This document shows, piece by piece, positions 8,263 to 16,392 of a stretch of 54,986 nucleotides of DNA. This stretch comes from Chromatiales bacterium (lineage in GTDB: Bacteria; Pseudomonadota; Gammaproteobacteria; JAGRCI01). Where the stretch lies: assembly GCA_020445565.1 (NCBI GenBank), contig JAGRGI010000163.1, forward strand, positions 1 to 54,986. The letters run 5' to 3'. A program made the position numbers and the translations under genes. Position 1 is the first letter of the stretch, and each line of letters starts with the position of its first letter. The notes under the pieces were generated by a model. The model searched no databases, was not told the origin of the DNA, and saw only the letters and a program-made list of their open reading frames with translations.

Positions 8263-9156
8263 ATGAACTTCCCCACCATCGAATCGTTTGTCGGCAATAC
8301 GCCATTGGTTCGTCTGCAGCGTATCAATACCAGCGCCTCCGTGGCGGTGCTGGTCAAACTGGAGGGCAACAACCCGGCGGGCTCGGTGAAGGATCGTCCG
8401 GCGCTTTCGATGATCTCGCGGGCCGAGGAGCGGGGAGAGATCAAGCCCGGGGATCGACTGATTGAGGCCACCAGCGGCAACACCGGCATTGCCCTGGCCA
8501 TGGCCGCCGCCATCAAAGGTTACCGCATGACGCTTATCATGCCGGAGCATATGAGCGCGGAGCGCCGCGCCTCCATGCGGGCCTATGGCGCCGAGATCAT
8601 TCTCACCCCCAGGGAGGGCAGCATGGAAGCCGCCATTGATCTGGCCCGTAAGATGGAGTCAGAGGGCAAGGGTAAGGTGCTGGACCAGTTCTCCAACCCT
8701 GACAACCCCCGTGCTCACTACGAAGGTACCGGACCGGAGATTTGGCGCGATACCCAGGGCGGCATAACGCATTTCGTAAGCTCCATGGGGACTACGGGCA
8801 CCATCATGGGCACCTCGCGCTATTTGAAGGAGGCCAATCCGGAAATCCAGATCATCGGTGTGCAGCCGACGGAGGGTTCCAGTATCCCCGGTATTCGCCG
8901 CTGGCCCGATGCCTATCTGCCCAGGATCTACGATCCGGCGCGGGTGGACCGCATTATCGATGTCAGCCAGCAGCAGGCCGAGGAGACGGCACGGCGTCTG
9001 GCGGCTGAGGAGGGGATTTTCGGCGGGATCTCCTCCGGTGGTGCTGTCTGTGTGGCCTTACAGCTTGCTGAGCAGGTCGATAGCGGGGTGATCGTGGCGA
9101 TCGTCTGCGATCGGGGAGACCGTTATTTGTCCACTGGCGTTTTTCCTGAAGCCTGA
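8263..9156 (+). CDS. cysM: Cysteine synthase B (O-acetylserine sulfhydrylase) CysM
   Basis: CysM is a PLP enzyme that makes cysteine from O-acetylserine with sulfide or thiosulfate. The 297-aa protein begins MNFPTIESFVGNTPLVRLQR. It has the PLP-lysine motif NNPAGSVKDRPA, the substrate loop TSGNTGIALA, the phosphate loop SSMGTTGTIMG and the C-terminal FGGISSGGAV. The spacing and the active-site sequences EGNNPAGS and STGVFPE favour the CysM over the CysK subgroup. The ATG at 8263 matches the family start. It follows the Rpn remnant by 90 bases. Confidence 0.93.
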   Translation: MNFPTIESFVGNTPLVRLQRINTSASVAVLVKLEGNNPAGSVKDRPALSMISRAEERGEIKPGDRLIEATSGNTGIALAMAAAIKGYRMTLIMPEHMSAERRASMRAYGAEIILTPREGSMEAAIDLARKMESEGKGKVLDQFSNPDNPRAHYEGTGPEIWRDTQGGITHFVSSMGTTGTIMGTSRYLKEANPEIQIIGVQPTEGSSIPGIRRWPDAYLPRIYDPARVDRIIDVSQQQAEETARRLAAEEGIFGGISSGGAVCVALQLAEQVDSGVIVAIVCDRGDRYLSTGVFPEA

Positions 9157-9186
9157 TCTGGAGCGCGTCGAATCGATACCGGATAC

Positions 9187-11268
9187 ATGGAGATGCACTT
9201 CTCCGAGGGCGTTAGGGGCAGGCGTCGTTTTCCGCTACGGATTATTATCCTGCTCAGCGCTTTGTTTTTCGTCCCATGTGCCTGGACCATAGAAAGCCTC
9301 AAGCTCGACCTCGGGCGGTTGGTCGGTCCTGACTGGGCGTTCGATGGCGTAACGCTGGTCTTGCGTCTTTCAGCCAGATCCGGTTTGGCGGCGACCATAA
9401 CCGTTCGGGAGGGACGGTTGCCTGCTCCGATTGGTGACATCAAGGGACTCTCCTTGCATTGCCCAAGTTTCACCTGGAAGCACGATGAGATCCACTGCTC
9501 CAACGGCAAGGCGAGTCTGCGGCATGGGTTGCTGGACCAGCCGGAGTTCGGTCTTGCCTTGCATTACGCGAAAGATACCGAGAAGGCCAGACTCGCACTA
9601 ACCGGTCTGCATCTGCTCGGCGGCTTTGCCGACCTGAATCTGACCCTGGATGCTGGCAGTTGGCGTATCCGATTCGATCTCAATCATCTGAACATTGAGC
9701 GTGCCGCGCCCTGGCTGCCCATGCCCGAGGAGTGGTCCATCGGCGGGAAACTCTCCACCAAAGGTGAAGCCAGTGGTAGCGGTACCGATTCGGTTTCTGT
9801 GCAGGCCAGCGGGGTTGTGTCCCGGTTGGGCCTGCAGAATACCGCCGGGACAGTCGCTACCGAGGGTTTGAATGCCCCATTCAATCTGCTTCTGGCTGGC
9901 GAATCGGGGCGGTATCAGGGACAGGCTGAGGTTGAGCTGAACGCTGGTGCGGCCTACGTGGACCCTGTTTATATCGAACTGGCGGCCGCCCCGCTGCGGG
10001 TTGCCGCGCATTTCGATTTCGGAGCGAACGATTTTCAATTGACATCGATCGACGCGAAGCAGGCGGGCATTCTGTCTGTAGGAGGGAATGCCGATCTGGC
10101 CTTGTCCCCCGGTTTTGCCATTCGATCCGCCAAGCTCCAGGCCAATATTGAGAACCTCACCCCGGTCGGTTCGACTTTTATCAACCCCTGGTTGGTGGCT
10201 GGGCCATTTGAAGGCGCTACCTGGCAAGGCAGGGTACAGTTGCATCTGGACATGCAGGGTGACGAAGGTCACTTCAATGCCGATGTGAGACAACTGGGCC
10301 TGCGTGACGCACGTGATCACCTCCGTCTTGAGGGGATGGACGGACAGATTCGCTGGAATCTGGATGGTTCTCCGGCAAGGTCCTGGCTCTTCTGGAAGGA
10401 GTTGGGCGTATATGGTCTGGTGTTTGGTGGGGCTCGCCTTGATCTCGAAGCAGGCAAGCAGTTCGCGCGCCTGTTGCGTCCTGCGGAGTTTGCTCTTTTC
10501 GACGGTGCTCTGCGAGTCAATGACCTGCAATGGGAGGACGGCGACCAGGCCGGGCCTACCGTGGTCGTGGATGGGGTGATCCGGCCGGTATCCCTGGAGC
10601 GGATCACCGAAGCTCTGGGCGTGACAAGGTTCGGCGGCACCTTGTCGGCCGTGATACCCAATGTAAGGCTGCAAAACCGCCTGTTTACGGTCAATGGCGC
10701 CTTGCTGCTCAGCGCCTTCGGCGGCGATGTGGTAATCCGGGGGTTGAAGGTGGACAAGCTCCTCGGTCCTTTGCCAGTTCTTGAGGCAGACGTGGAACTC
10801 AAAAACCTGGATTTGGAGGCCCTGACCCGCACCTTCTCGTTTGGTAAGATCACGGGACGTATCGCGGGATTTGCGAGGGGGTTGCGGTTGGAAGCCTGGT
10901 TGCCCGTGGCTTTCGATGCCCGCTTGGCTACGCCCGAGGACGACGACTCGCGCCACCGCATCAGTCAGCGCGCGGTGGATACCCTGACCAATGTGGGGGG
11001 CTCCGGCGTGGCGGGTGCGCTGTCGCGCACCTACCTGAGTTTCTTCGAGGATTTCGCCTATGATCGGATCGGCCTTTCCTGCCGATTGAGAAAAGGTATC
11101 TGTGAAATGGGTGGTGTGCTGCCAGCGGATAACGGCGGCTACTACATTGTCAAAGGGGGCGGGCTGCCCCGTATAGACATCATCGGTTTCAACCGCCGGG
11201 TGGATTGGGACGTATTCCTCACCCAACTGCGTTCGGCGGCCACTGCGGGCAGCCCCGATATCCGCTAG
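9187..11268 (+). CDS. ydbH: YdbH-type AsmA-like intermembrane lipid-transport protein
   Basis: The 693-aa protein has an N-terminal membrane anchor (IIILLSALFFVPCAW, about 18-33). A long beta-rich body with many short alternating strands follows, and a C-terminal part (DFAYDRIGLSCRLRKGICEMGG) resembles the conserved YdbH C-terminus. In E. coli, YdbH is one of the AsmA-like proteins (with YhdP and TamB) that move phospholipid between inner and outer membranes, and it bridges to the lipoprotein YnbE. The next gene encodes YnbE and YdbL sequences, which supports the assignment. E. coli YdbH is longer, about 880 aa. An alternative start is the Met two codons downstream. Confidence 0.75.
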   Translation: MEMHFSEGVRGRRRFPLRIIILLSALFFVPCAWTIESLKLDLGRLVGPDWAFDGVTLVLRLSARSGLAATITVREGRLPAPIGDIKGLSLHCPSFTWKHDEIHCSNGKASLRHGLLDQPEFGLALHYAKDTEKARLALTGLHLLGGFADLNLTLDAGSWRIRFDLNHLNIERAAPWLPMPEEWSIGGKLSTKGEASGSGTDSVSVQASGVVSRLGLQNTAGTVATEGLNAPFNLLLAGESGRYQGQAEVELNAGAAYVDPVYIELAAAPLRVAAHFDFGANDFQLTSIDAKQAGILSVGGNADLALSPGFAIRSAKLQANIENLTPVGSTFINPWLVAGPFEGATWQGRVQLHLDMQGDEGHFNADVRQLGLRDARDHLRLEGMDGQIRWNLDGSPARSWLFWKELGVYGLVFGGARLDLEAGKQFARLLRPAEFALFDGALRVNDLQWEDGDQAGPTVVVDGVIRPVSLERITEALGVTRFGGTLSAVIPNVRLQNRLFTVNGALLLSAFGGDVVIRGLKVDKLLGPLPVLEADVELKNLDLEALTRTFSFGKITGRIAGFARGLRLEAWLPVAFDARLATPEDDDSRHRISQRAVDTLTNVGGSGVAGALSRTYLSFFEDFAYDRIGLSCRLRKGICEMGGVLPADNGGYYIVKGGGLPRIDIIGFNRRVDWDVFLTQLRSAATAGSPDIR

Positions 11269-11289
11269 AGCCACAACTCCGGAGTTTCC

Positions 11290-11892
11290 ATGAACATGAT
11301 GCGTATTCCCACCTTGATGGGGCTGTTGTTGCTGACCTCCTGCGTCACCATCAATGTCTATTTCCCGGAAGCGGCCGCCGAGGCTGCCGCGGACAGAATC
11401 GTTCGCGAAATACTTGGCGAGCGCCTGGAAGGGGCCAAGCCGGCTCCCGATACCACGCCCAAGCCCAGCAGCTCGTTGCCCGGCAGCCTGGGTAAAATGG
11501 GTGCGCACTGGTTTGGCGCGCTGTTTCCGACGGCACACGCTGCTGACCTTAATGTCGATTCGCCCAAGATTCGGACCCTTCAGGCCAGCATGAAGGACCG
11601 TACCTCACAGTTGGAACCGTTTTTTGCCTCCGGCGCCTTGGGGCTCACCAAAGACGGCTTGGTGGCTGTGCGTGCCGCCGGTGCCGTGCCGCTGAAGGAT
11701 CGCAATGCCGTGAATCAGCGGGTGCAAGCCGAAAATACGGACCGTAGCGCGCTTTATAAGGAGATTGCCCGAGTCAACGGTCATCCGGAATGGGAGGGCG
11801 ACATCCGGTCCACCTTTGCCCGGAGCTGGGTGAACAACGCCCCCAAGGGCTGGTATTACCAGGATGCTTCCGGTGGCTGGAAGCAAAAATAA
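11290..11892 (+). CDS. YnbE-YdbL fusion: outer-membrane lipoprotein with DUF1318 domain
   Basis: The 200-aa protein begins with a lipoprotein signal (LLLLTSC, acylated Cys about residue 19). This is followed by the YnbE-like stretch VTINVYFPEAAAEAAADR, a Pro/Ser linker, a second hydrophobic Ala-rich segment (LFPTAHAA) and a DUF1318/YdbL domain (GLVAVRAAGAVPLKDRNAVN ... ARVNGHPEW). In E. coli, ynbE and ydbL are separate genes beside ydbH: YnbE docks YdbH at the outer membrane and YdbL acts as a periplasmic chaperone. Here they are one reading frame starting 21 bases after the ydbH-type gene, so the chaperone would be tethered to the outer membrane unless cleaved near the internal AHA|A site. 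Confidence 0.8.
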   Translation: MNMMRIPTLMGLLLLTSCVTINVYFPEAAAEAAADRIVREILGERLEGAKPAPDTTPKPSSSLPGSLGKMGAHWFGALFPTAHAADLNVDSPKIRTLQASMKDRTSQLEPFFASGALGLTKDGLVAVRAAGAVPLKDRNAVNQRVQAENTDRSALYKEIARVNGHPEWEGDIRSTFARSWVNNAPKGWYYQDASGGWKQK

Positions 11893-11913
11893 CGCGGCAA
11901 CGGTCGGGATGTC

Positions 11914-12735
11914 TTGGTCGACAGCACTCCGCCCGAGGTCAGACGGGATCTGCCAGTGAATGTATTTGTATTCGACATCGAGACCGTTCCGGACGTGGAG
12001 AACGGGCGCCGTCTCCTCGATTTGGGGGACTTGAGTGATGAGGATGCCGCCAAGGCCATGTTCGCCCTGCGTGCCCAGGAGACCGGCGGGTCGGAGTTTT
12101 TGCGCCATCACCTGCATCGCGTGGTGGCGATCTCGGCGGTCTTTCGGCATCGGGATCGGGTGAATGTCTGGTCGCTGGGCGAGCCTGAGTCGGACGAGGC
12201 CGAGCTGATTCGCCGGTTCTTCGACGGCATCGACCGCTTTACGCCCGAATTGGTCTCCTGGAACGGCAGTGGTTTCGATCTGCCCGTGTTGCACTACCGC
12301 GCCATGTTGCACGGTGTTGCCGCGCCGCGTTATTGGGATACCGGCGGCGACGATCACAGCTTTCGCTACAATAACTACCTCGGCCGTTTCCACTGGCGCC
12401 ACATAGACCTGATGGACGTGCTCGCGGGCTATCAAATGCGTGCCAACGCCCCTTTGGATCAGGTGGCCAGCCTGCTCGGCTTTCCGGGCAAGATGGGCAT
12501 GAGCGGCGCCAAGGTCTGGGATAGCTTCCTGGCCGGCGATGTCGATGGCATCCGCAATTATTGTGAGACCGACGTGTTGAACACTTATCTGGTTTACCTG
12601 CGTTTCGAGCTGATGCGCGGGCGATTGAGCGCCGAGAGCCATCAGCGGGAGTGTGATTTGCTGGCCGAAGCCCTGCAGACGGCGGACAAGGACCACCTCA
12701 GCGACTTTCTCCTGGCGTGGCGAGGCCATTCCTAG
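11914..12735 (+). CDS. Predicted 3'-5' exonuclease (PolB-like exonuclease domain)
   Basis: The DEDD-type exonuclease fold is seen. Exo I is VFVFDIETVPD, with Asp and Glu ligands at about residues 20-22. Exo II is LVSWNGSGFDLPVL and Exo III is IRNYCETDVLNTY. The family (DNA_pol_B_exo2) is a stand-alone relative of the proofreading domain of B-family polymerases, and its role in repair is inferred. The start is uncertain: TTG at 11914 gives 273 aa, while GTG at 11956 begins right at the first strand. It is followed after 1 base by rlmD, so the two are probably co-transcribed. Confidence 0.85.
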   Translation: MVDSTPPEVRRDLPVNVFVFDIETVPDVENGRRLLDLGDLSDEDAAKAMFALRAQETGGSEFLRHHLHRVVAISAVFRHRDRVNVWSLGEPESDEAELIRRFFDGIDRFTPELVSWNGSGFDLPVLHYRAMLHGVAAPRYWDTGGDDHSFRYNNYLGRFHWRHIDLMDVLAGYQMRANAPLDQVASLLGFPGKMGMSGAKVWDSFLAGDVDGIRNYCETDVLNTYLVYLRFELMRGRLSAESHQRECDLLAEALQTADKDHLSDFLLAWRGHS

Positions 12736-12736
12736 G

Positions 12737-14068
12737 GTGGGGCGGCGACGTAAGCGCGAACCCCGCGAGGTCGAGGTTCAAATCCAGTCCATGGACCAAA
12801 AGGGCAGGGGCGTTGCCCGCTTGGATGGCAAAGTCCTGTTCATTTCCGGGGCACTGCCCGGTGAGACCGTGCGGGCAACCGTGCGCCGTGGTCAGAGGCG
12901 CTACGAAGAAGGCGTTGCCGACCAGATCCTGACGGCTTCGCCAGAGCGAGTGCAGCCACGTTGCCAGCACTTTGGCCTGTGCGGGGGGTGCAGCCTGCAA
13001 CATCAGTCGAGCGAGGCACAGATCCATTCCAAGCAACAAAAACTCTTCGAAGACCTGGAGCATATTGGTGGGGTGAAAGCCCAAGAGACCCTGCCGCCAC
13101 TGCGCGGGCCGGAATGGGAATATCGGCGGCGTGCGCGGCTGGGCGTGCGCCGGGTGGACAAAAAAGACAAGGTACTGGTCGGGTTTCGTGAGCGTGGCGG
13201 GCGCTACCTGGCGGATCTGGCCCGGTGTGAGGTGTTGGATGCCCGCGTCGGGGGGAGGCTGGAAGCGCTGGGCGCTTTGGTCGATGGTTTATCCATTCCC
13301 CAGGACATTCCCCAGATCGAAGTGGCTGCTGGGGACGATCAAGTCTGCCTGGTGTTTCGCGTCATGCAGCCCCTTACGGAGCAGGACCGGCAGCGCTTGG
13401 CTGACTATCAGGAACGCACCGGCTTACGCATCGCCCTGCAACCGGCAGCCCCCGAGGCTCTGGAATCGCTGGACGGCTCGATGGTGGCGGATCTCAGCTA
13501 CCGCCTCCCCGCCTACGATCTGGAGATGTTCTTTCAGCCCACGGAGTTCGTGCAGGTCAACGCCCAACTGAACCAGCGCATGGTAGCCAGGGCGCTGGAA
13601 TTGCTTGAACCAGGGCCGCAAGACCACATCCTGGATCTGTTTTGCGGTTCCGGCAACTTCAGCCTGCCCATCGCCCGCCAGGCCGGCAGGGTGACGGGCG
13701 TTGAGGGGGATGTGGCCCTGGTACGGCGCGCCGAGCGCAATGCCCGGCATAATGGCATCGAGAATGCCGATTTTCACGTCGCCAACCTGTTTGAAGAATT
13801 CGAGCAGGCTCCCTGGACGCGCAATGGGTATCGCAAGGCCCTCATCGACCCTCCCCGCACTGGCGCCAGAGAGGTGCTGCCGCTGATCGCGTCCTTGGGC
13901 ATCGAGCGACTGGTCTATGTGTCGTGCAACCCGGCCACCTTGGCCCGGGACGCCGGAATTCTGGTGAACGAGCTCGGCTATAGGCTGCTCGCTGCCGGCG
14001 TGATGGATATGTTTCCCCACACTGCCCACGTGGAGTCGATCGCACTATTCGAACGTGCTGCGCGGTGA
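12737..14068 (+). CDS. rlmD: 23S rRNA (uracil-1939-C5)-methyltransferase RlmD
   Basis: RlmD methylates U1939 of 23S rRNA with SAM. The protein has an N-terminal TRAM domain (VQIQSMDQKGRGVARLDGK), the [4Fe-4S] cysteines CQHFGLCGGCSLQHQ with a fourth Cys in ARCEV, the SAM-binding motif LDLFCGSGNFSLPIA, the motif DPPRTGA and the catalytic cysteine in VSCNPATLARD. GTG at 12737 was chosen because it lies immediately after the exonuclease stop and gives the family's usual N-terminus. Upstream codons of the same frame run antiphase inside the exonuclease gene. The product is 443 aa. Confidence 0.95.
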   Translation: MGRRRKREPREVEVQIQSMDQKGRGVARLDGKVLFISGALPGETVRATVRRGQRRYEEGVADQILTASPERVQPRCQHFGLCGGCSLQHQSSEAQIHSKQQKLFEDLEHIGGVKAQETLPPLRGPEWEYRRRARLGVRRVDKKDKVLVGFRERGGRYLADLARCEVLDARVGGRLEALGALVDGLSIPQDIPQIEVAAGDDQVCLVFRVMQPLTEQDRQRLADYQERTGLRIALQPAAPEALESLDGSMVADLSYRLPAYDLEMFFQPTEFVQVNAQLNQRMVARALELLEPGPQDHILDLFCGSGNFSLPIARQAGRVTGVEGDVALVRRAERNARHNGIENADFHVANLFEEFEQAPWTRNGYRKALIDPPRTGAREVLPLIASLGIERLVYVSCNPATLARDAGILVNELGYRLLAAGVMDMFPHTAHVESIALFERAAR

Positions 14069-14145
14069 TGGCTTGAATTTATTCCGAAACTCACCGATAA
14101 CCCTAGGGTCAAACCCAAAATCAAGAATCATCGGGTAGCCGGTTC

Positions 14146-16290
14146 ATGCAAAAATTCCTTTCTCTGTTGCTGCTATTGCTGATTGTCCCGCTGGGTGAAA
14201 ACGTTCAGGCCCGGGTAGAAGGGTCCCCGGAAGATCTGGAACCGACCAGGGATCAACGTCTGGCTACCGAGCTCATCACCCAGATCATGGGGCGATACCA
14301 CTATCGCAAGGTTCCCCTGGATGATCAGCTCTCCGCACGGCTACTGGATCGCTACCTCAAAGACCTGGACCCAAATCGCAGCTACTTTCTTGCCTCGGAT
14401 ACCGAAGCCTTCAGCGCCTATAAGACGCGCATGGACGATTATCTGTTGGCAGCCCGCCTGTCACCGGCCTTCCAGATCTTCAAGACCTTCGCCCGAAGAC
14501 TCGAGGAGCGTATGGAATACGCCTTGGGGCTGCTGGAGCACGACTTCGATTTCGACATCGATGAGGATTACCTGGTGGATCGGAGCGAAGCGCCCTGGCC
14601 ATCCAGTCGAGAGGAGATGAACGAGATCTGGCGTAAACGTGTGAAGAACGATTTTCTGACGCTCAAACTGGCTGGTAAGAAACCGGATGAGATCAAGGAG
14701 ACGCTCGGCAAGCGTTACAAGCAACTGCTTAAGCGGACGCGTCAGTTTGGTGATGATGACGTTTATCAGTTGTTTATCAATGCCTACACCCAGTCGGTGG
14801 AGCCCCATACAAATTACTTCTCCCCCATGAGTTCGGAAAATTTCGAAATCCGTATGACCTTGTCTCTGGAGGGAATCGGTGCCGAACTGACCACGGAAAA
14901 CGAATACACCCGGGTACGACGGGTCATTACCGGGGGGCCGGCCGATCTCAGCAAATTGCTGCACTCCGGCGACCGCATTGTCGGGGTTGCCCAAGGCGAC
15001 GAAGAGTCAGTTACCGATGTGATCGGTTGGCGCCTGGATGACGTGGTAGACCTTATTCGCGGCCCCAAGGGCACGGTGGTTCGTCTGGAGATCCTGCCCA
15101 AGGGGACAGGACAGGAAGGTCCGTCCAAGGTGATCCGTCTGGTCCGCAATAAGATCAAACTCGAAGAGCAGGCCGCAAAGAGTTCTGTGCTCGAAGTCCC
15201 CGGCAAGGACGGCGCGATCAAGATTGGCGTCATCGACCTGCCCACCTTTTACATGGACTATGCCGCCCGTGCACGAGGCGAGGCTGATTACAAGTCCACT
15301 ACCCGCGATGTGCGCAGATTGCTCAAGGAGCTGCAGGATCAGGGCGTAGCGGGTGTGGTGATGGACCTGCGAGGCAATTCCGGTGGTTCCCTCACCGAGG
15401 CCACCGATCTCACCGGTTTGTTCATCAAATCCGGTCCGGTGGTGCAAGTTCGCGATGCCAATGGCGACATCGAGGTAAACACCGATCCCGATCCGGAGAT
15501 CGCCTATTCCGGACCCTTGGCCGTGTTGGTGGACCGTTCCAGCGCCTCGGCCTCGGAGATCTTCGCCGGAGCCATCCAGGACTACCATCGCGGTATCGTC
15601 ATTGGCGAACCCACCTACGGTAAGGGCACCGTGCAGCAATTGGTCAATTTGGACCGCTATGTGCGCAACAAGGACAGTCGCCTCGGCCAACTGAAAATGA
15701 CCATCGCCCAGTTCTTTCGGGTCAACGGCGAGAGTACCCAGAACCGCGGGGTGATTCCCGACATTGAGTTCCACACACGCGTGACCAATGACAAATACGG
15801 TGAGAGTGCGCAGGCCAATGCACTGCCCTGGGCCGAGGTGAATGCGGCGGATTTCACGCCGGTCAACGCGGTGGATCGAGCCCTTGGGGATGCGCGTCGC
15901 GGACACCTGCTACGTGCCAAGACGGATGTTGCCTTCCAGGTACTGCTTGAAGAAGCGGCCGCCGCCGACAAGGCGGACGAAAAAAAGACGGTCAGCCTTT
16001 TGGAGACCCGCAGACGTCAGGAACGGGACAACAACGAGAAGGCACAGCGCGCCCGTACCAACCGCTTGCGCATCTCCAAGGGCCTTGAACCATTGCCCCT
16101 GCTCACTGAAGAGCAGCGTGCTGCCGAATTGGCGGCCAAGGAAGCGGAGGAAGAAAACGCAGACGCCGAGGATGAAAAGAAGAAGGATGAGGACGATGTG
16201 CTCTTGACCGAGTCCGCCCGAATTCTCGGCGATGTCATACAGTTCAATGTCCAGCCCGGCCGCTCGGCCCTAACGGCCGGGGGAGTCTGA
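14146..16290 (+). CDS. prc: Tail-specific (C-terminal processing) protease Prc
   Basis: Prc/Tsp is a periplasmic S41A serine protease that trims or degrades proteins by their C-termini, including peptidoglycan hydrolases and PBP3. The 714-aa protein has a signal peptide (FLSLLLLLLIVPLGENVQA), the N-terminal helical domain with LDPNRSYFLASD, a PDZ domain (about 245-335, DRIVGVAQGDEESVTDV) and the protease core. The core has LRGNSGGSLTEA, SSASASEIFAG with catalytic Ser at about 468, and Lys at about 493 in GEPTYGKGTVQ. The charged C-terminal tail (DAEDEKKKDEDD) is typical. A terminator follows. Confidence 0.95.
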   Translation: MQKFLSLLLLLLIVPLGENVQARVEGSPEDLEPTRDQRLATELITQIMGRYHYRKVPLDDQLSARLLDRYLKDLDPNRSYFLASDTEAFSAYKTRMDDYLLAARLSPAFQIFKTFARRLEERMEYALGLLEHDFDFDIDEDYLVDRSEAPWPSSREEMNEIWRKRVKNDFLTLKLAGKKPDEIKETLGKRYKQLLKRTRQFGDDDVYQLFINAYTQSVEPHTNYFSPMSSENFEIRMTLSLEGIGAELTTENEYTRVRRVITGGPADLSKLLHSGDRIVGVAQGDEESVTDVIGWRLDDVVDLIRGPKGTVVRLEILPKGTGQEGPSKVIRLVRNKIKLEEQAAKSSVLEVPGKDGAIKIGVIDLPTFYMDYAARARGEADYKSTTRDVRRLLKELQDQGVAGVVMDLRGNSGGSLTEATDLTGLFIKSGPVVQVRDANGDIEVNTDPDPEIAYSGPLAVLVDRSSASASEIFAGAIQDYHRGIVIGEPTYGKGTVQQLVNLDRYVRNKDSRLGQLKMTIAQFFRVNGESTQNRGVIPDIEFHTRVTNDKYGESAQANALPWAEVNAADFTPVNAVDRALGDARRGHLLRAKTDVAFQVLLEEAAAADKADEKKTVSLLETRRRQERDNNEKAQRARTNRLRISKGLEPLPLLTEEQRAAELAAKEAEEENADAEDEKKKDEDDVLLTESARILGDVIQFNVQPGRSALTAGGV

Positions 16291-16305
16291 CGAGCCCCGT
16301 TCGAA

Positions 16306-16350
16306 ACGAAGGCTGCGTTTCGTGCAGCCTTCGTGTGTGTATTGTTGTGT
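16306..16350 (+). terminator. Rho-independent terminator after prc
   Basis: An 11-bp stem (ACGAAGGCTGC 16306-16316 with GCAGCCTTCGT 16324-16334) and a 7-base loop are followed by a T-rich tract (TGTGTGTATTGTTGTGT). It lies 16 bases after the prc stop. The tail is interrupted by G, so termination may be moderate. Confidence 0.65.
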
Positions 16351-16380
16351 AGGAGCGGAGGGTGTTCTCCTCGGCTGCGA
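16349..16380. repeat. REP-like imperfect palindrome upstream of the Rpn gene
   Basis: The sequence begins GTAGGAGCGGAGG, has a short centre, and continues CTCCTCGGCTGCGA, forming an imperfect palindrome. The GTAGGAGCGG head and the CGCGA-like tail resemble the REP consensus known in pseudomonads and other gammaproteobacteria. Only this single copy was noticed in the window, so membership of a genomic family is inferred. Confidence 0.4.
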
Positions 16381-16392
16381 AGGATCGAACGC

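Noticed and set aside
9598..11538. 646-codon open frame on the minus strand
   Set aside because: It is antisense to the ydbH-type gene and fusion gene, follows their codon phase, has no family motifs and is rich in His, Gln and Arg as shadow frames are.
15007..15906. 299-codon open frame on the minus strand
   Set aside because: Shadow of prc with no motifs or binding site.
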